A stretch of DNA of 40,771 nt from Didymodactylos carnosus (lineage: Eukaryota > Rotifera > Eurotatoria > Philodinida > Philodinidae): NCBI GenBank assembly GCA_905250885.1, contig CAJNOQ010000806.1:1-40771 (forward strand), written 5' to 3'. Positions 22,621-36,900 of this stretch are shown piece after piece; within the stretch, counting starts at the first letter, position 1; the number at the start of each line of letters is the position of its first letter. The notes under the pieces are model-generated. The model did no database searches and was not told where the DNA came from. It was given only the letters and a program-made list of their open reading frames with translations. The position numbers and the translations under genes were made by a program.

Positions 22621-25021
22621 ATATCATTCGATGTCGTGAGAGAGTTTGTTCTTTTTTAAGATGAAGTTAAACATACGACTGGCTCCTTTTTTGAACATGT
22701 GCTTCAACTAATTGAGAAAATGAGTTTGTTCTTAACTTCTTAAGAAAAGCAAATAGCTATTTTTCTATCGAAAGAGCAAACAGCTTTCAGCTTTATATAG
22801 GTTTTGTAGATTTTCTTTAAATACACACGTACACACTTTTCTCAAAAATTCAAAATACAATCTAAAAATGATGAAAATTATTGCTAAGCACAACTAAAAT
22901 TATTCAAAATCTGATAGTCATTCTCACTTGTATCGCCTCAAGGACGACAATGTAGTTGGCGTTAAAAAATATCTGACGAGTTCTATTCATATTAAATTAC
23001 GAGATGTTGCAGACATACGTTCTCGTCTTATAATTGCAATTCCACAGTTCGTAATCTGCTAGAGGGTACGAGTAAGTGTATATATACAATCCACATACAT
23101 TAGAGAGAAAATAATGATGTCAATTCTCAGTAACAAAAATGTATTTTTTCAGGTCGGTTGAACAAAAATGTATTTATTATATCTACCTCTCTTCTATTGC
23201 TTGCATATAAAAATTTTAATTGTCATGCATAAAAAATATTCGAAACAATGAGAATAGACAAAACATCTTTAGATAGTGCACAAGATAAAGACTTGTACTA
23301 TAACATATTCTTATTCTTTTTCAATTGTAATAGAAATGTGAGAACTGTATTTATAAAATCACCTAGATTTAGATAAATCCTATTAAAACTAGTCGTTAAA
23401 GTGATTTTTTTTCGAGGACAGGTTCAATATGGTTTAAATCTAAATAGATGACCGCTATTTGCCTAAATAAACATTCTAATGATTGAAGTTCCATTAATCA
23501 TGGTGTAAAGAACAACAACAAAATGTAAGATTATTGTCATTTTATGATTTAGTTGTTTTTTAGTGCTCATAATCAGATAAGCAAGTATTATATTCACACC
23601 TGTTATTTTATAACGCGATGATATGTATAAAAGTGTTTCTTATATCTCTATCAAATGTTCCACTTGAACACTTTTCTATTTATTAAAAAAAAAAAAAAAA
23701 ATTATAAATGCTTATGACACATTCAACACATTTAGATCTAAGATGACTTTTTGTTGTATAACCTAAATATACACACTGTTTTAAGATCAATCTCATAATC
23801 CATTTTCGATATCGAACTGTCAACCAGTAGTTGAAAGAGAAATCGTTAATCCTTGTTATACTGAGAGATTGATATTTACCAGTATATACAATAGACACTT
23901 TATTCGTCATCAATCATCTAGACGAAGGTCATTTCCTTATATATGGTTATCATTCTTTCTTCAATGATTGCAAATAAATTGAACAGGTATATCTATTGTA
24001 TTTTGTATAGAGTAATAATTATTTTTCGATAACTACACTCGAAAAAGTCGATTCATCATTGTAACATTTTTATTATTCGTTGGAAAAGTCAAACTATTTG
24101 TCTTCTATTCTATTGACATACGAATGTTCTCTTATCATCAACTTTGACTTAACTGAACACTTGTGTGTATCAGACATCAATTGATATCAATATTGATACT
24201 TCCTCTACGTTTTGTATACGTATATTGTGTTGCGTTTATCATTAGTGGTTATCTATTTAGTATGTGTTTGTATACTGTGTGACTGCCGCACGTTGAGGGC
24301 GAGATATTTTTTATTATTTATACAGTTCTTTTGAATATGATGTGAAAACAAATGAAATTTTCTTTTTTTTGTACATGATATAATATGATTGTATCAACTT
24401 TATTATATGGACATTGCTGAGATAAAGAAAAGAAGCCGACATTAAATGAGAAATTTTCTAATCTTAACTTGATTCAAGATTTGAACCTTCTTTTTACTTA
24501 TTTTTTTTAGTCAACATCTCTAAAAAGAATGCAGTACTCTGTTGCATCTACCAGGTCTCGTCCTGTTTAAACACCGTCTCGTGTATAAGCAGGATTCATG
24601 GACAGACTTTAGTCACTGGTCAAGACAAACGAAGTGAAAAAAATAAAATTTTTCACAGAATGAATAGAAAAAAACAATTTTTAAGTAACGACCCTTACGT
24701 TAGACTATAGTTTGGTGAACTGGGAAGGATGATATAAACTAAAACAACGAGCAGGTGTAGATGAGTTGAAATCTCACAGGACATAAAAAATCTCTCTCGC
24801 CCAATTCTTGTGATTATTTCAGTGTGTATAATGAGCATAAAAACAATGGCAGAAACAAAGAATCGATTAAAAAAAAATGTTGTTCAAATGAAAAGAAACT
24901 TAACATCTTAATTTAAATAGCGTAGATCAGATTTCAGATGCATTCTTCTGCTGTATCTTACTTTCTTGACACTATACTCGGTAGTATATTGATAAACAAA
25001 ATGCTTGAAAAGTAAAAGATT

Positions 25022-25056
25022 TGTGTATGTGTGTGTGTGTGTGTGTTTGTGTATGC
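25022..25056. repeat. GT microsatellite
   Basis: About ten uninterrupted GT units from about 25027, flanked by imperfect GT words and ending in GTATGCATGC. Confidence 0.8.
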
Positions 25057-27411
25057 ATGCGAAAGAATTAATAATCAGTGATGAATTTATAACTATCTTT
25101 TGATAGTAATCTCTAATCTGTCAGACTTTCAGAAGTGTCGTTCAAGTGCACTATAGCATTATAAAAACTAGGTATAATATTGCTACTGACATGTAATGAA
25201 GTGAAGAGATCGTATTAAAAACTTAATTTTTATTTATTAACGTTGTTATTGAAATACAAGGTTATAAAACTGACAAATGTATATGCGGAACGGTCAATTA
25301 TATCGGATATTTTCTTCTTTTTTTGTTCGAACACATAAAATATATAATCTTGCTTTTTTTGGCTGCGGGTTGTTGCTCATTTATTGAAGTAGATCGAATT
25401 CTAATTAAGATGAGAATAATCAAAGTGTTCTCTGATACGTATTGTAATAATAATTGAGCATGCTATATAGAAAAATATGGAAGAAAACGAATTGTCTTGA
25501 TCACAGTAGGAGAGAAAATAAGATGGCCTTTGGCGCCTAATTGAATGGTCAAGGATTAAAAGAAGGATAAATATATACGATGAATCATTTTAGTGTATAC
25601 AAGACGTTGTTTGTAGTTTAAAGATTGATCACTATCGAAACGAAAGATGTATGATACAAAAAGCTGACAAAATTTTCCATTTGTTATTTTTCATACTAGT
25701 AAAACAAATGAAGATAGTTAAAAATAAAAACGTCATCACTTAATTTTAAAATAAGAGTCAATTTTAATTGAGAGAAGAGAAGATAATTAAACAATCGTTT
25801 TTAAATCGTTCATGTATAATTTAGTGTGAAATAAAACAAACTCTATACTTCTTCTCATCATCTAAAAACTTGTTATGTACAGGAAAAAATCAAAGTAGGA
25901 ATAATTCATGTTTTGTCGCTTCTTCTCAACTGAAATTCATTCGAAATATATCCTGAATATTTTATCCACTAAGAAGTTAAATTTTTCACTTTAATAAGAG
26001 ATAGTCATACTTTATTTATTGAAAAAAAGTCGATATTTCCGCCGTTTTCTCTTTTGTCGATAGATATGTCATATCAATAGTTATATTAAACAAGATAAAT
26101 TTATATCCGTTTTAAATTGTTTGATCATCACATAGTTCACTCATTCAAAGTCAGGTTGTTGTACTTTTTTTTTTCTTCTTTTAACAACGTGTTCGGTTAG
26201 TTCTCATTTACTTTCATGTGTTGTACAGATTAAATTTCTCGTTTGACTAATTTTAATTAGGACAAACGCGTGTGAGCAGGTGTTTTAAATCTATCTTTGT
26301 GATGAAAAGAGACAAAGAGAACACATAGAACAACACATAAATAGACCATTTTTTTTTAGAACAAAATGAAAAGATTCCATTTAATGTGATTGAATTAGAA
26401 CATGAAAATATATAGTTTTTATATCGACACACTGTTGTTATTGCTCTACGCACGCATACACATATTCATCATTAATAGATAATTCCCTATATTCTATGGA
26501 ACCGATAAACATTGAATTTGAACCATATGTTTTGTTATTCTAGAAAACTTTATTATATATTTTGTTTGTCTCAAAAACATTTGATAAGAAATAAGAAAAG
26601 AAATTTTTTTATTTCCGATTTGTGGAATGAAGTGTGCATATAAAACTCGGTAAGATATGGATTTATTTTAAAAATAAATAATAATAGAGTAAAAGAGATA
26701 GGTAATGCCGAATAGGAAATGATCGGTCTCATTTATTTAATAGTAAGTTTAAATTGAGAAACAAAAAAATAAATAAAAAAAAGTATTGACTTTTATAAAA
26801 AGGATTGGTAAAACTATGTTTTAGTAATCAAAACTGACATAATTTATATCCTCGTGTTATGATATTGAACTATTTCATCTTAGATAAAGAATATTTTGAA
26901 AAAAAAATATGTTTAGTTATGTAAATAGAAAAACACTAAACCGCCTTTCAACTCGAAACAAATTTAAGTTTTTTTCCATTTTGTATTGATTAAATCTTAA
27001 AGGATATAATAATTGTTATGAATGAAATATTTCCTTTTTCTATTCATCAATTACGTAACACTTAATGTATAATAAAGGATGTGTTTTTCACTCGTTTAGA
27101 GAACCGGAAAAAGATAAAGATATTTCTTATGAAAGAATTTTGTGTACGTGTGCAAGAATGTCTTATATTACTCTTAAATTGTTTGTTTCAAATCAGAGTG
27201 GCGATAGTTGTGCTGTAGTATTCTTTTGTTCAAAAAAAAAATTTTTTTATTACGTTTCAAATAGTAGAAATAAAACGTAAGTGGTTAGACAATAAAAATA
27301 TTGATGCATAATTTAGTCGAATATACAATGTTCAACTTAAAATTGTTACAGAGAATTTCTTTTCTTTACTATTCCTATTCATCTTATTATTATTATATGA
27401 GAACGATTAAT

Positions 27412-27452
27412 GAGAGAGAGAGAGAAGAGAAGAGAAGAGAAAAGAAAGAGAT
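27412..27452. repeat. GA/GAAGA purine tract
   Basis: GAGAGAGAGAGA followed by repeated AGAAG words on the plus strand. The 67-codon frame running through it (27301-27504) is an artefact of this low complexity. Confidence 0.7.
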
Positions 27453-28490
27453 CAGACGTTTTAAAGAGATACTTGAAATAGATCGTCGTCATGTAAAATA
27501 TTAATAGAGTCTTACGAAATCGCTCTTTCAACGAAAAGTTTTTATTGTTGTTCTGAAGTATACAATTATCGAGAAGAGAAACAAACGGAAATTTCCATCT
27601 AGGATCTGAACGGTATAAGATTAGATAGTTTCATTGTAAACAGAAAATCTCAAACATTTATAATTTAGTATTTTATGTTGAAATCAAATTCATTATCTCA
27701 CACGTCTGAACTTTATGTTACATGTGTCAAAATTGTGTAAACTATATAATTATCATCTTTCTTTTCTAAATGTAAAATCTTGTTCTATTCATCATATATA
27801 TTTGTAGTTGTATAAATGCGTATTTTGGTCAACTTAATCACTTGGTTGTGAAAGTAAATACGAACAAAATAAGATATAGATAATGAATTAAAACTAAAAT
27901 CCCTCTACAAAGTTCGTTTTTATTCTTACATCAGTTAAACACATTCGATTAAGCTAAAATATAAAACACAATTGAACAAACATTTTGTTTGAAACATCTT
28001 ACACATTTGAATAAATACGAGATTTATTTGATTCCAAAATGTTCGCATCAAAATGGACCTCTATACTGAATCTTAAGAAAAGAAGGTCTTGAAACATTTT
28101 GGCTTGTATGTGTGTAGATCTGTGTTGAAATTAATCATCATTTATGTTATCTGTGTAGTGAAAATATGCTCTATACTAAAATATGTCAGACATTGATGGT
28201 GTTGTTTATAATAATAATCATGATGCATTATAGTCCCGTTATAACTAACGTTAATTTTTTATTCATCTATTTCACCTTGAAATATTCTGTTCTTTCTCTC
28301 TCTTGCTCTCTCACTATAGATATCGATAATTGTCATCTTGACGATAAAAATTTGTTGTTTGTTTTCGTTTGCGTTGTTAACATAATCATCAATTAAATTT
28401 ATAATCGATCAATTTTCAAATAAAAAAAAACTTGAAGTGCGAGACAATTTATTTTTCACTGTCTCTTATTTCTTTTTATCTTTTATTTTG

Positions 28491-28524
28491 CTCTCTTTCT
28501 CTTTCTCTCTCTCTCTCTCTCTCT
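28491..28524. repeat. CT microsatellite
   Basis: CTCTCTTTCTCTTT then about ten CT units, in a pyrimidine-rich patch. Confidence 0.8.
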
Positions 28525-31376
28525 GATTATAATCCTTGAAAATAAAGTTACACTCACGATTATTTCATTTCGGTATTTTTTTCCGCTTTTCTTAGAAAGA
28601 ATGAATTTGTGATTAAGAACAATATCTCTCTTCCTTTGAACACACAAAATTGATTAAAAGATTAATTTATTTAAAAAAAGAAAATAAAAGAAAAAAAAAA
28701 TTATTCTGACTTGAACACTTGTCAAGTTTGATGGAGGAGATTGTGTCATTTAAACATTGTCAAAGTTAGTAGTCTTCTTCTCATTACATGGTATAGCACT
28801 TATGCCAAACTCATTCTCTCTTTCGAATTCTAAGACGTATGTTCTATAAGCATGCGGAAGTAGACCTGGATGGTTAAAATCGGATCTTTGTGAACATTCT
28901 AGAACATGTCTTGTTAGCAATTTATTTAGAAATGTCGCCAATATTTCGTATGTTTAGTTGTTATACATATACGAAATTATCAAGTAATAAATTCTTTTCA
29001 CTATGCTCAATATTAATAATATTTATTATATTGAGATGTCTAAGAAACATGTGGAATCAATGTATATTCGAGAGGTGTTAAATTTATCGCGATTTTTTAT
29101 TTATTTCTCTACGTGAGAAATTTAAAAAAAATACAACATATATTTTACAGAAAATTGACCTACATTACGTATTTTTGAATCGAGACATCTTGATTATAAC
29201 TCCCTTCTCCTATTGTCTCTAGTGATTCGTTAATGTAGTTCTTTTGTATCTTTCCGCCCTTTCCCTCTATCCTGCCCTGTACTATTATCATGTTTTAAAC
29301 AAGTATCTTATCTTTTGTATAGAAAGTTTTTTTGTACATATATGATCTATGATAGTAGGATTTTTTCTTCTCCATTTTTTTTCTTCTATTGTTCAATATT
29401 TCTTGTATTTTATGCATGTGTCAAGTAGAGTAGAGAGAGAGTAAGTGAGAGAGACATATACAAAAGAAAAAGATTTCATTTTTAGTAATTTCTAACGCAA
29501 CTTTGTCATGAAAAGGTTATAGTTTCAACATTTTTTAATTAGAGGAAAAAAAATAATAATAAAACACGTAAATCCTGAAAAAATTGAAGGTATTATTATT
29601 TTGAAGAATTCTATTTTCATGTCTGACCTCTGAATATATGTAAGTTAAACCTTTTATTATCGATGTTAGAAAACAATAACCTAATATATTTCTTTTTTTT
29701 TAATACTTAATAGCGAAAACAATATGCAAGAATCCGCTTAGTGAAGAAAAAGTCATCATTTCTCTAAAAACAAACGGATAGATCAGTTACAATTCAATTA
29801 CAGCAGCTTTATTCGATAAATAACTCTCTATTTCTATTCAATTTGAAATAAGCGAGATATAAGATCTTTCTGTTTAACATATTTACTATTAAAATTGTGT
29901 ATCATACATAGTGTAGATCTAAAACTTAGAATATAAATTTGTGTGATAAAGAGGAAAAAGAAAAAGAATTTATTACTTATAATAATTGTATGTTTACATA
30001 TTAATTTGTTCAATGTTTATTCATTATACATTGTTGTGTATTTTGTTCTCGTTCATAAATGATAAATAATATATAATAAGTTAACAAAAAAGAACAAAGA
30101 GAAGAAGAGAAAAAAAATCGTAATACATAGTACAGAATAAACGTTATTTTATTTCTTTGTTTCATAAACATAAAACATGCGGTCATCATTAACTAGTTAT
30201 AATATATATATACATACATATGTATTGACTAAATATGAATGAATATTTTGAATTTATGATGAGTTTGTCATTATTTATTTCTGCTTTTTTTTTTTTTTGT
30301 ATGTTTTTTGATGTCGGTTTCGGTCTCCAGATTATGTCTAACATCTGAATCGATATGTCACTAATGACTGATTTATACTATTCAACTATCAATTCAGAAT
30401 TATATTTTGTCATACAGATGAATTTTTCTCATGGGATAAGTTTTATACTTTAAAGAAGAAGGAGAAGAAGAAAAAAAAACTGATGGAATAAGAATATTGT
30501 ACAATTTATTTTAATAATAACTCAGCTCTATTACTCTACACATACTATAAAAAATCTTGTTTTTTCTTCGTTTATTTTTCCATCAGTATAGTGAGAGTCT
30601 AACCACCATATTTATGAAAACCATAAATTTAATATATTATAAGTATATAAGTAATGATGTTTAAATTTACGTCGACAAATAAATTGAGACTCTAAGTAAA
30701 AAAAGAAAGAGAATTGACAGACTCATATTTCAATATAGATATAGTATAATGAACTTTGCGTGTTAAAAATATTAGAAAAAAGAAAATAATACATATGTAG
30801 AACTGGCTCTTTTGTTACGTAGTAAGATAATTGTTTCCTAAATTTGATAACGTCGTTTTTTTTTTTATAGATCATAGGCGTAGGCACTTAGTAGTAAAAA
30901 AATAGGCACTTTTGATACAGACAGATGTAAGAAATAATAATCAAAGTTGTTCAGTTTCTCATTGAATAATAAGTCTTTATCGTACCGACGATCATAGGTA
31001 TAAGAATAAATTCAAGGTAATTAGCATTACAGACTCCTCCATGGGCTCGTTAATCAGATATTCAAAACAGCCGTTTGACTTTAGTTAATTCCAAATCATC
31101 TCAGTTATATCAGCCAATAGTCAGATATCCTAAGTTGATAGCTGTCTTATTTTCATATCCAAATTGTTAATTCTTTTTCACTGTTAATTGAATGTTGACT
31201 AATGTTGAGAAAATCATGAAACTAATAATTAATATGAACGCTTTTTGTCTTCAATATTGTTAATTGTTAACGGTTCAATTATTATTATTCTTGTATTAGC
31301 AAAAATAATAATTGAAAATAACATCAGCAGCACATTAGTTAAACTTGCTCTATGACATGAACAATCGATCAGTCAC

Positions 31377-31398
31377 TCATTCATTCATTCATTCATTT
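31377..31398. repeat. CATT tetranucleotide repeat
   Basis: About five CATT units in tandem. Confidence 0.75.
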
Positions 31399-31639
31399 CT
31401 TATTACACTTGCAAAACACATATATTGGCTGTATAAGCAGTTCTATACATATATATCGAACAAAAAGTATGGAACTTATATTGAATATTGAAAATTAGAT
31501 ATCATTTGTTCATGATGTATATTGAACTGTTTTCTTTCTTATAACTATTGTTGATTGTTCAATTCAGTTTAGTTTGATCGATGGCCTTCATGATTTTTAA
31601 AAAAGAAAACATCTTGACTTTGAATTATCATATGTACAA

Positions 31640-31658
31640 CAGAGAGAGAGAGAGAGAA
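31640..31658. repeat. GA microsatellite
   Basis: About nine uninterrupted AG units in non-coding DNA. Confidence 0.75.
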
Positions 31659-33697
31659 TCATTCTTGATACAGTTCACAGTCAATCAACAACGAATAGAT
31701 CTCGTTAGTATGAAGGATGAATAAAACACCTTTGAACATAAAACATAAAAATTATTATTATTATTAGTAGTAGTAATGATTCATCAATACAATGAGTGCT
31801 ACTCTAAACTCGTAAAACGAACGATTGAGGTGTTTTAATAATATAGAAATATTCTAACAAATGTTGTTTTTCTACTATCATGTCAAAAACACTTTAACTC
31901 AAAAGGTTTTAGTTTTATGATTTCAATATTAGTCCATATTGGTAAAAATACGGTTGACTTTTCTTCTTTTTTTTGTATGATCAGTCTGACACAATCTTTT
32001 TCCAACTCATCTAATAGACGAGACAACGTTCATCTTTTGACCTCTACTGTACTACAATCGCGTTCAACAATTCCTACTTCAGCCACTTAGAATAATTTCA
32101 CATTTTGTTTCTAATACTCGAATAAAGTCCTCGTTGTTGTTTTTTCCTTCACCTCTTTACCATCGCTTATCTTGTGTCTATGTGTTAATAATACACTTAT
32201 CGTGCCAATGATAGTTTTATCTTCCCAGCAAACATTAGTATCGTTCTGTGGAATTAACAACAGATTGTTCTTATATATAGAGAGAAAATTTCATTCATTT
32301 CTTTTTTTTATATATTACATTTTTTAATTTTATGCTTTAAAAAAAACATGCGTACAAAAATCATCAGTTTATGAACTAATAGGCTATATATCCCGATTCA
32401 TCATTGTATAATTTAGATCATTGTTTTAATATAGTCACTTTGTTATACAGGAAAGCCTATATTATCGAAGAATGTTCATAGTTCGAATAATACTTTTTTC
32501 TCTGCACTTGTCATTCATCTTGCTCTGCATATAACTATACAACTCTTTTATACATGCATGTGTGTGCAAGATTTTAATCTTTTTATGAGTATGTATAACA
32601 TACATATATACACACATATACACACACACAATCATTTACCAGAGAAAGAGTCAAATGAGACGTATCTTTAACAAAAGACTATTTATTTTTTAAAAAAGAA
32701 TATAGGCAAGGATGCATAGATATGTCTTCTTAACTGATTTAATGAAAGAATCATATACATGTATCCTTATGATTTTTGACATTCATTTTTACTAGTATAT
32801 TCACATAATAGAGTTACGCTATGGATATTCAATAGATATTCATTCAAAGTCGAATAACGAAAGATAATTTAGTTATAATATTAAGTAAGTTAAGAGAATC
32901 ATCGTGTTTTACAATGTTTTATCTCACTGTAGACGAGAATTTTATATAATCATCGTATATCACTATCTGACTAAAATAGAAAACTATAGGATTTGTTTTG
33001 TGCCAGAAGGCAGGAACATCCTTCTCTATTCACTATTGATAAATAGACTATTAAATCGATACCAATTAAATTAGTCTATTTAACAATCAATCTTAATATA
33101 GACATAAACAGCATGATATTAGACTCTCATACACTCACGTACATAACTTTATTTATGTAATGTGATTATTATTGTTATGGTTTCTATCGTCAGTTTAAAA
33201 TTTCAATCGTCAGCTCTATCGTTCTATCAGCAATATTGATTGAACACTAGTATAACAGAATTAGAGATATAATTCCATTAACTCTTGTTAATCGAGTATG
33301 GATGATTAAAATAAAATAAAATATGTTTGACACATTTCAATCATTTAGAAAAATATTTATATAAAGTGAGAGATTGTATAAACAAAATAAGTGTCTAAAT
33401 GACTTTTAATAGTCAAGGCCTTATGGTCATTGAACAGAGACAGATATACCGGATGTACGATCTTTATCATTCATATGTTTTCTCCTCTCACTCTCTCTCT
33501 CTATATACGTTTTTCCATCTTATATTCATGAACGAAAATTTCACACATCAAGAACAGACAATGATAAATTAGCAATCGAGCGAAAAGGAGAATAATATCA
33601 CCTGTCAAAATTTGACAATCGTAATATTTCTCCCAGCCTTTATGTTCACCTCTTATTTTAATTTCATTGAAGGAGGAAATGAGAATGAGAAAATAAT

Positions 33698-33752
33698 AGA
33701 GAAGAGAGCGAGAGAGAAAGAGAAAAAGAAAGAGAAAGAGAGAGAGAGAGAC
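33698..33752. repeat. Long GA-rich purine tract upstream of the DDR-like gene
   Basis: A purine tract of over 50 bp (GAGA and GAAAGA words, ending in AGAGAGAGAGAGAC) lies about 210 bp before the receptor start codon. GA tracts in promoters can bind GAGA-type factors in some animals; no such role is shown here. Confidence 0.7.
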
Positions 33753-33964
33753 GAAAAATGAAGAAAGAAACAGAAAAAAAAGAGTTTCCTCATAAAAATA
33801 ATCTTCGCTTAATTTTATATTAACACATAAGAATTAAAGTGAATACACGTTAAAGTCATTTTTTGTTACAACTTCATATATAAAATATGAAAACTTCTCT
33901 TTTTTCATGTAGATATTGAATTTAAACTAAAATTTCACTCATCAGATACATATTTAATTTAATC

Positions 33965-36900
33965 ATGAAGATTTATTATAAGATTGTTTTGGTGACTACA
34001 ATTCTATTTGAAACAGTGTGTTATAGTCAATGTATGGAACTAAGTATGTTTCAATATGAAAGTATTCGTTATTGAATTCTAATATTATTTTGTTTTTATT
34101 TATTTTAGAAGGAGCATCATCATGTCAAACACCAATGATAACAGAGCCCTCACTTATGACAAGTAATAGTTTCGATGAAACAAATTTAAGCGAAGCTGCA
34201 AGGTAAGATTTAAAATTCCCCCCCCCAAAAAAAATATGATCTACAAACGTAATGTCTTTTTTGTTGTTGGTAAAAACACCAGATCCAAGCTAATGGAGTA
34301 TGACATAGGGTCATCTGTTTATTCATTTATAATAACTGAAATAATCTACATTTAAATAATGATCAATTTTTTTTTTTATTTTTTTAAAAGAATTTCTTCT
34401 AATAATCCAGAAGAAAAACCAATGTGGTGTCCATCGTTTGATTTATCTTCTTCATTGACATATGAATGGGTACAAATTAATTTTGGAAATTTAACTTATT
34501 TAACAAAACTTGAAATAAAATATCGTTCTCTAAATGATAATCAACCATTGATTAACCATTATCATTTATCATCTTATCGTCTTGAATATACTCGTGATAA
34601 ATATGTAACATTGAATACAACATGGAAAAAATATCATTCAAAAATAAAACATCAAAATCATGATTCAAATACAACAATAACATCTTTTGATCCTCCGATT
34701 ATTGCAACAAATATTCGACTTATACCTGATAGTCAATCTGTGTGTTTAAAATTAGAATTATTTGGATGTCCATTTACCGATGGAGTTGTTTCTTATAGTA
34801 TGCCACAAGGTGTAACAACAAATTTATTATTAGAAGATGAAACTTATGATGGACAATACGATGTTGATAGAAAATATCTTTCTGGTAAAATAGTTAAAAC
34901 AAATAGAAACTCATTTCATTTAAATGAAATAATTTTTAAAATTTATAGGTGGTCTAGGTCAATTATCAGATGGTCAAACAGGTGCTGATAATTATCGTGA
35001 AAATCGTGGTTATAAATGGGTAAGTAAAATTAACAAATTTTATATCAATATTTCAAATTTTAACATTCTAGGTTGGTTGGCATGATAATCATATTGATAA
35101 AAAACCAATATCAGTCATATTTAATTTTGATTATATACGAAATTTTAGTCGTTTAACAATTCATACTAATAATTACTATACAAAAGGCATTTATGTATTT
35201 CGTTCAGCTGTCATAAAATTTAGTCGTTCGGAACAAGATTATAAAAATGTTTCATCTATTTTCTATGATCATCAACGTGATGAAAATTTTGATTTAGCTC
35301 GACCAGTAATGATTGATTTAAAATATCATGTTGGATCAAGTATTCAATTAGATCTTTATTTTGATGGTAATTGGTTATTAATTAGTGAAGTAACATTTGA
35401 TTCATTTATTGTTGATAATATTGAACGAATTATATCGACGACTCCAATATCAACATTAAAATTAAATCGTACACGTAAACGACCTCTATCAAAATCATTT
35501 GAAGAGACCAATATTAAATCAATGTTTAAAAATAAATATTTATTTGATTACGATGAACTATTGACAACAATATCTCCTACCATAATACGTTCTGGTCGTC
35601 CACTATTGACAAATATTTGGGTTTATCTTATTGTTTGTTTATCAGCTGTTAGTATTTTATTGATAATGGGTGCGATTATACTATTATTTCGGCGAACAAG
35701 GACATCACAATCTTCTACATCATCTAAAAAACATTTGACATCGTCCAGTTGGATACATCATTCTTCTCAACGTCATTACTTTCAACCAATATCATCATCA
35801 TCTCTCTCACATCCTACAACTACTACAACAACAAATTCTTCGACAAGTGAAGATATTGAAACTGTACATGAACAACATCATGGTCATACCTATGGTTATG
35901 CAACAATTAAAGGGGATCAACACGATTATACACCACCCGTATTTTATACAACTTATGGTACAACATCGCATCAACATCTCTATTGTTCATCATGTTATTC
36001 ACCTTCTAAAACAATGACACCAATAAAAATGGTTTTACCAATAAATCATGAACAGTCTCCACATATCCAAGGTGTTTGTGGTAACAGTCAGTATTACACA
36101 CAACGTTTACTCGGATTTGATTTAGCTCGAGCACAATTTATTCCAAGTAGCTCAGTTGAACTTAAACAAAAACTTGGTTCTGGACAATTTGGAGGAGAAG
36201 TAAGTTTTTACTTTGATTGACAACAACTATTTTAATTATTCTATTATTTCTTTAATCTTTTTTGTTTAGATTTATCAAGGTGAATTACAACTTCAACGTT
36301 CGGAAAATACGACTGTTCCAGTAGTAATACGTCGACTTAATTCGAGTGTATCTATGCCAGCGCGGTATGTATAGTGCCATGTAGGAGTAAAACCTTCCTT
36401 TGAAGGATTATGAAGATAAAATGAATAAAATCAGATTAAATCTTTTATTCTTTTTGAAAAAATGACGATGAAAAAATGTTTTTTATTTCTCTAACAGTGA
36501 AATAATAGTGATATTTATTTATTTTAGTGTGTCATTTTTCAATGAAATTAGTCTTCTAACATCGTTATGTCATTTGAATATTTTACACTCATATGGTTTC
36601 TGTAGTGAACCAGTGTCGTTAATTACAGAATATATTGATACTGTTGATTTGTATCAATATCTTCGATATTATCGTAATAAATTACAATCTGTTGATCAAA
36701 ATGTATCAAAGTATGCATGTTTATATTTCTTCATTTGAATAAAAAAAAATAAAACTTGTTTTTTTTGCTATTTTAGTTTATATTCTACCGTTTATTATTT
36801 TGGACGACAAATAACATCAGCATTAAACTATTTAGAATCATTTCATGTTGTTCATCGAGATTTAGCAGCAAGAAACTGTCTAGTTTGTTTAAATTTAACA

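Larger units (their letters stand above)
16090..33964. other. Nearly 18-kb gene-poor region
   Basis: No open frame here has the composition or motifs of a real exon, and no tRNA or rRNA could be recognised. From about 16.1 to 19.06 kb the plus strand is clearly T-rich by eye and ends near an AATAAA at about 19039, which could mean a long 3' UTR for CPSF6. A less AT-rich island at about 19.2-20.4 kb contains scraps that look like a decayed transposase. The remainder holds many simple repeats (listed separately) and several copies of CACTTGAACA. The region ends about 200 bp before the DDR-like gene at a GA-rich tract. Confidence 0.55.

Noticed and set aside
28166-28396. 76-codon hydrophobic frame
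   Set aside because: Low complexity in a T-rich patch with a CT repeat; no family pattern.
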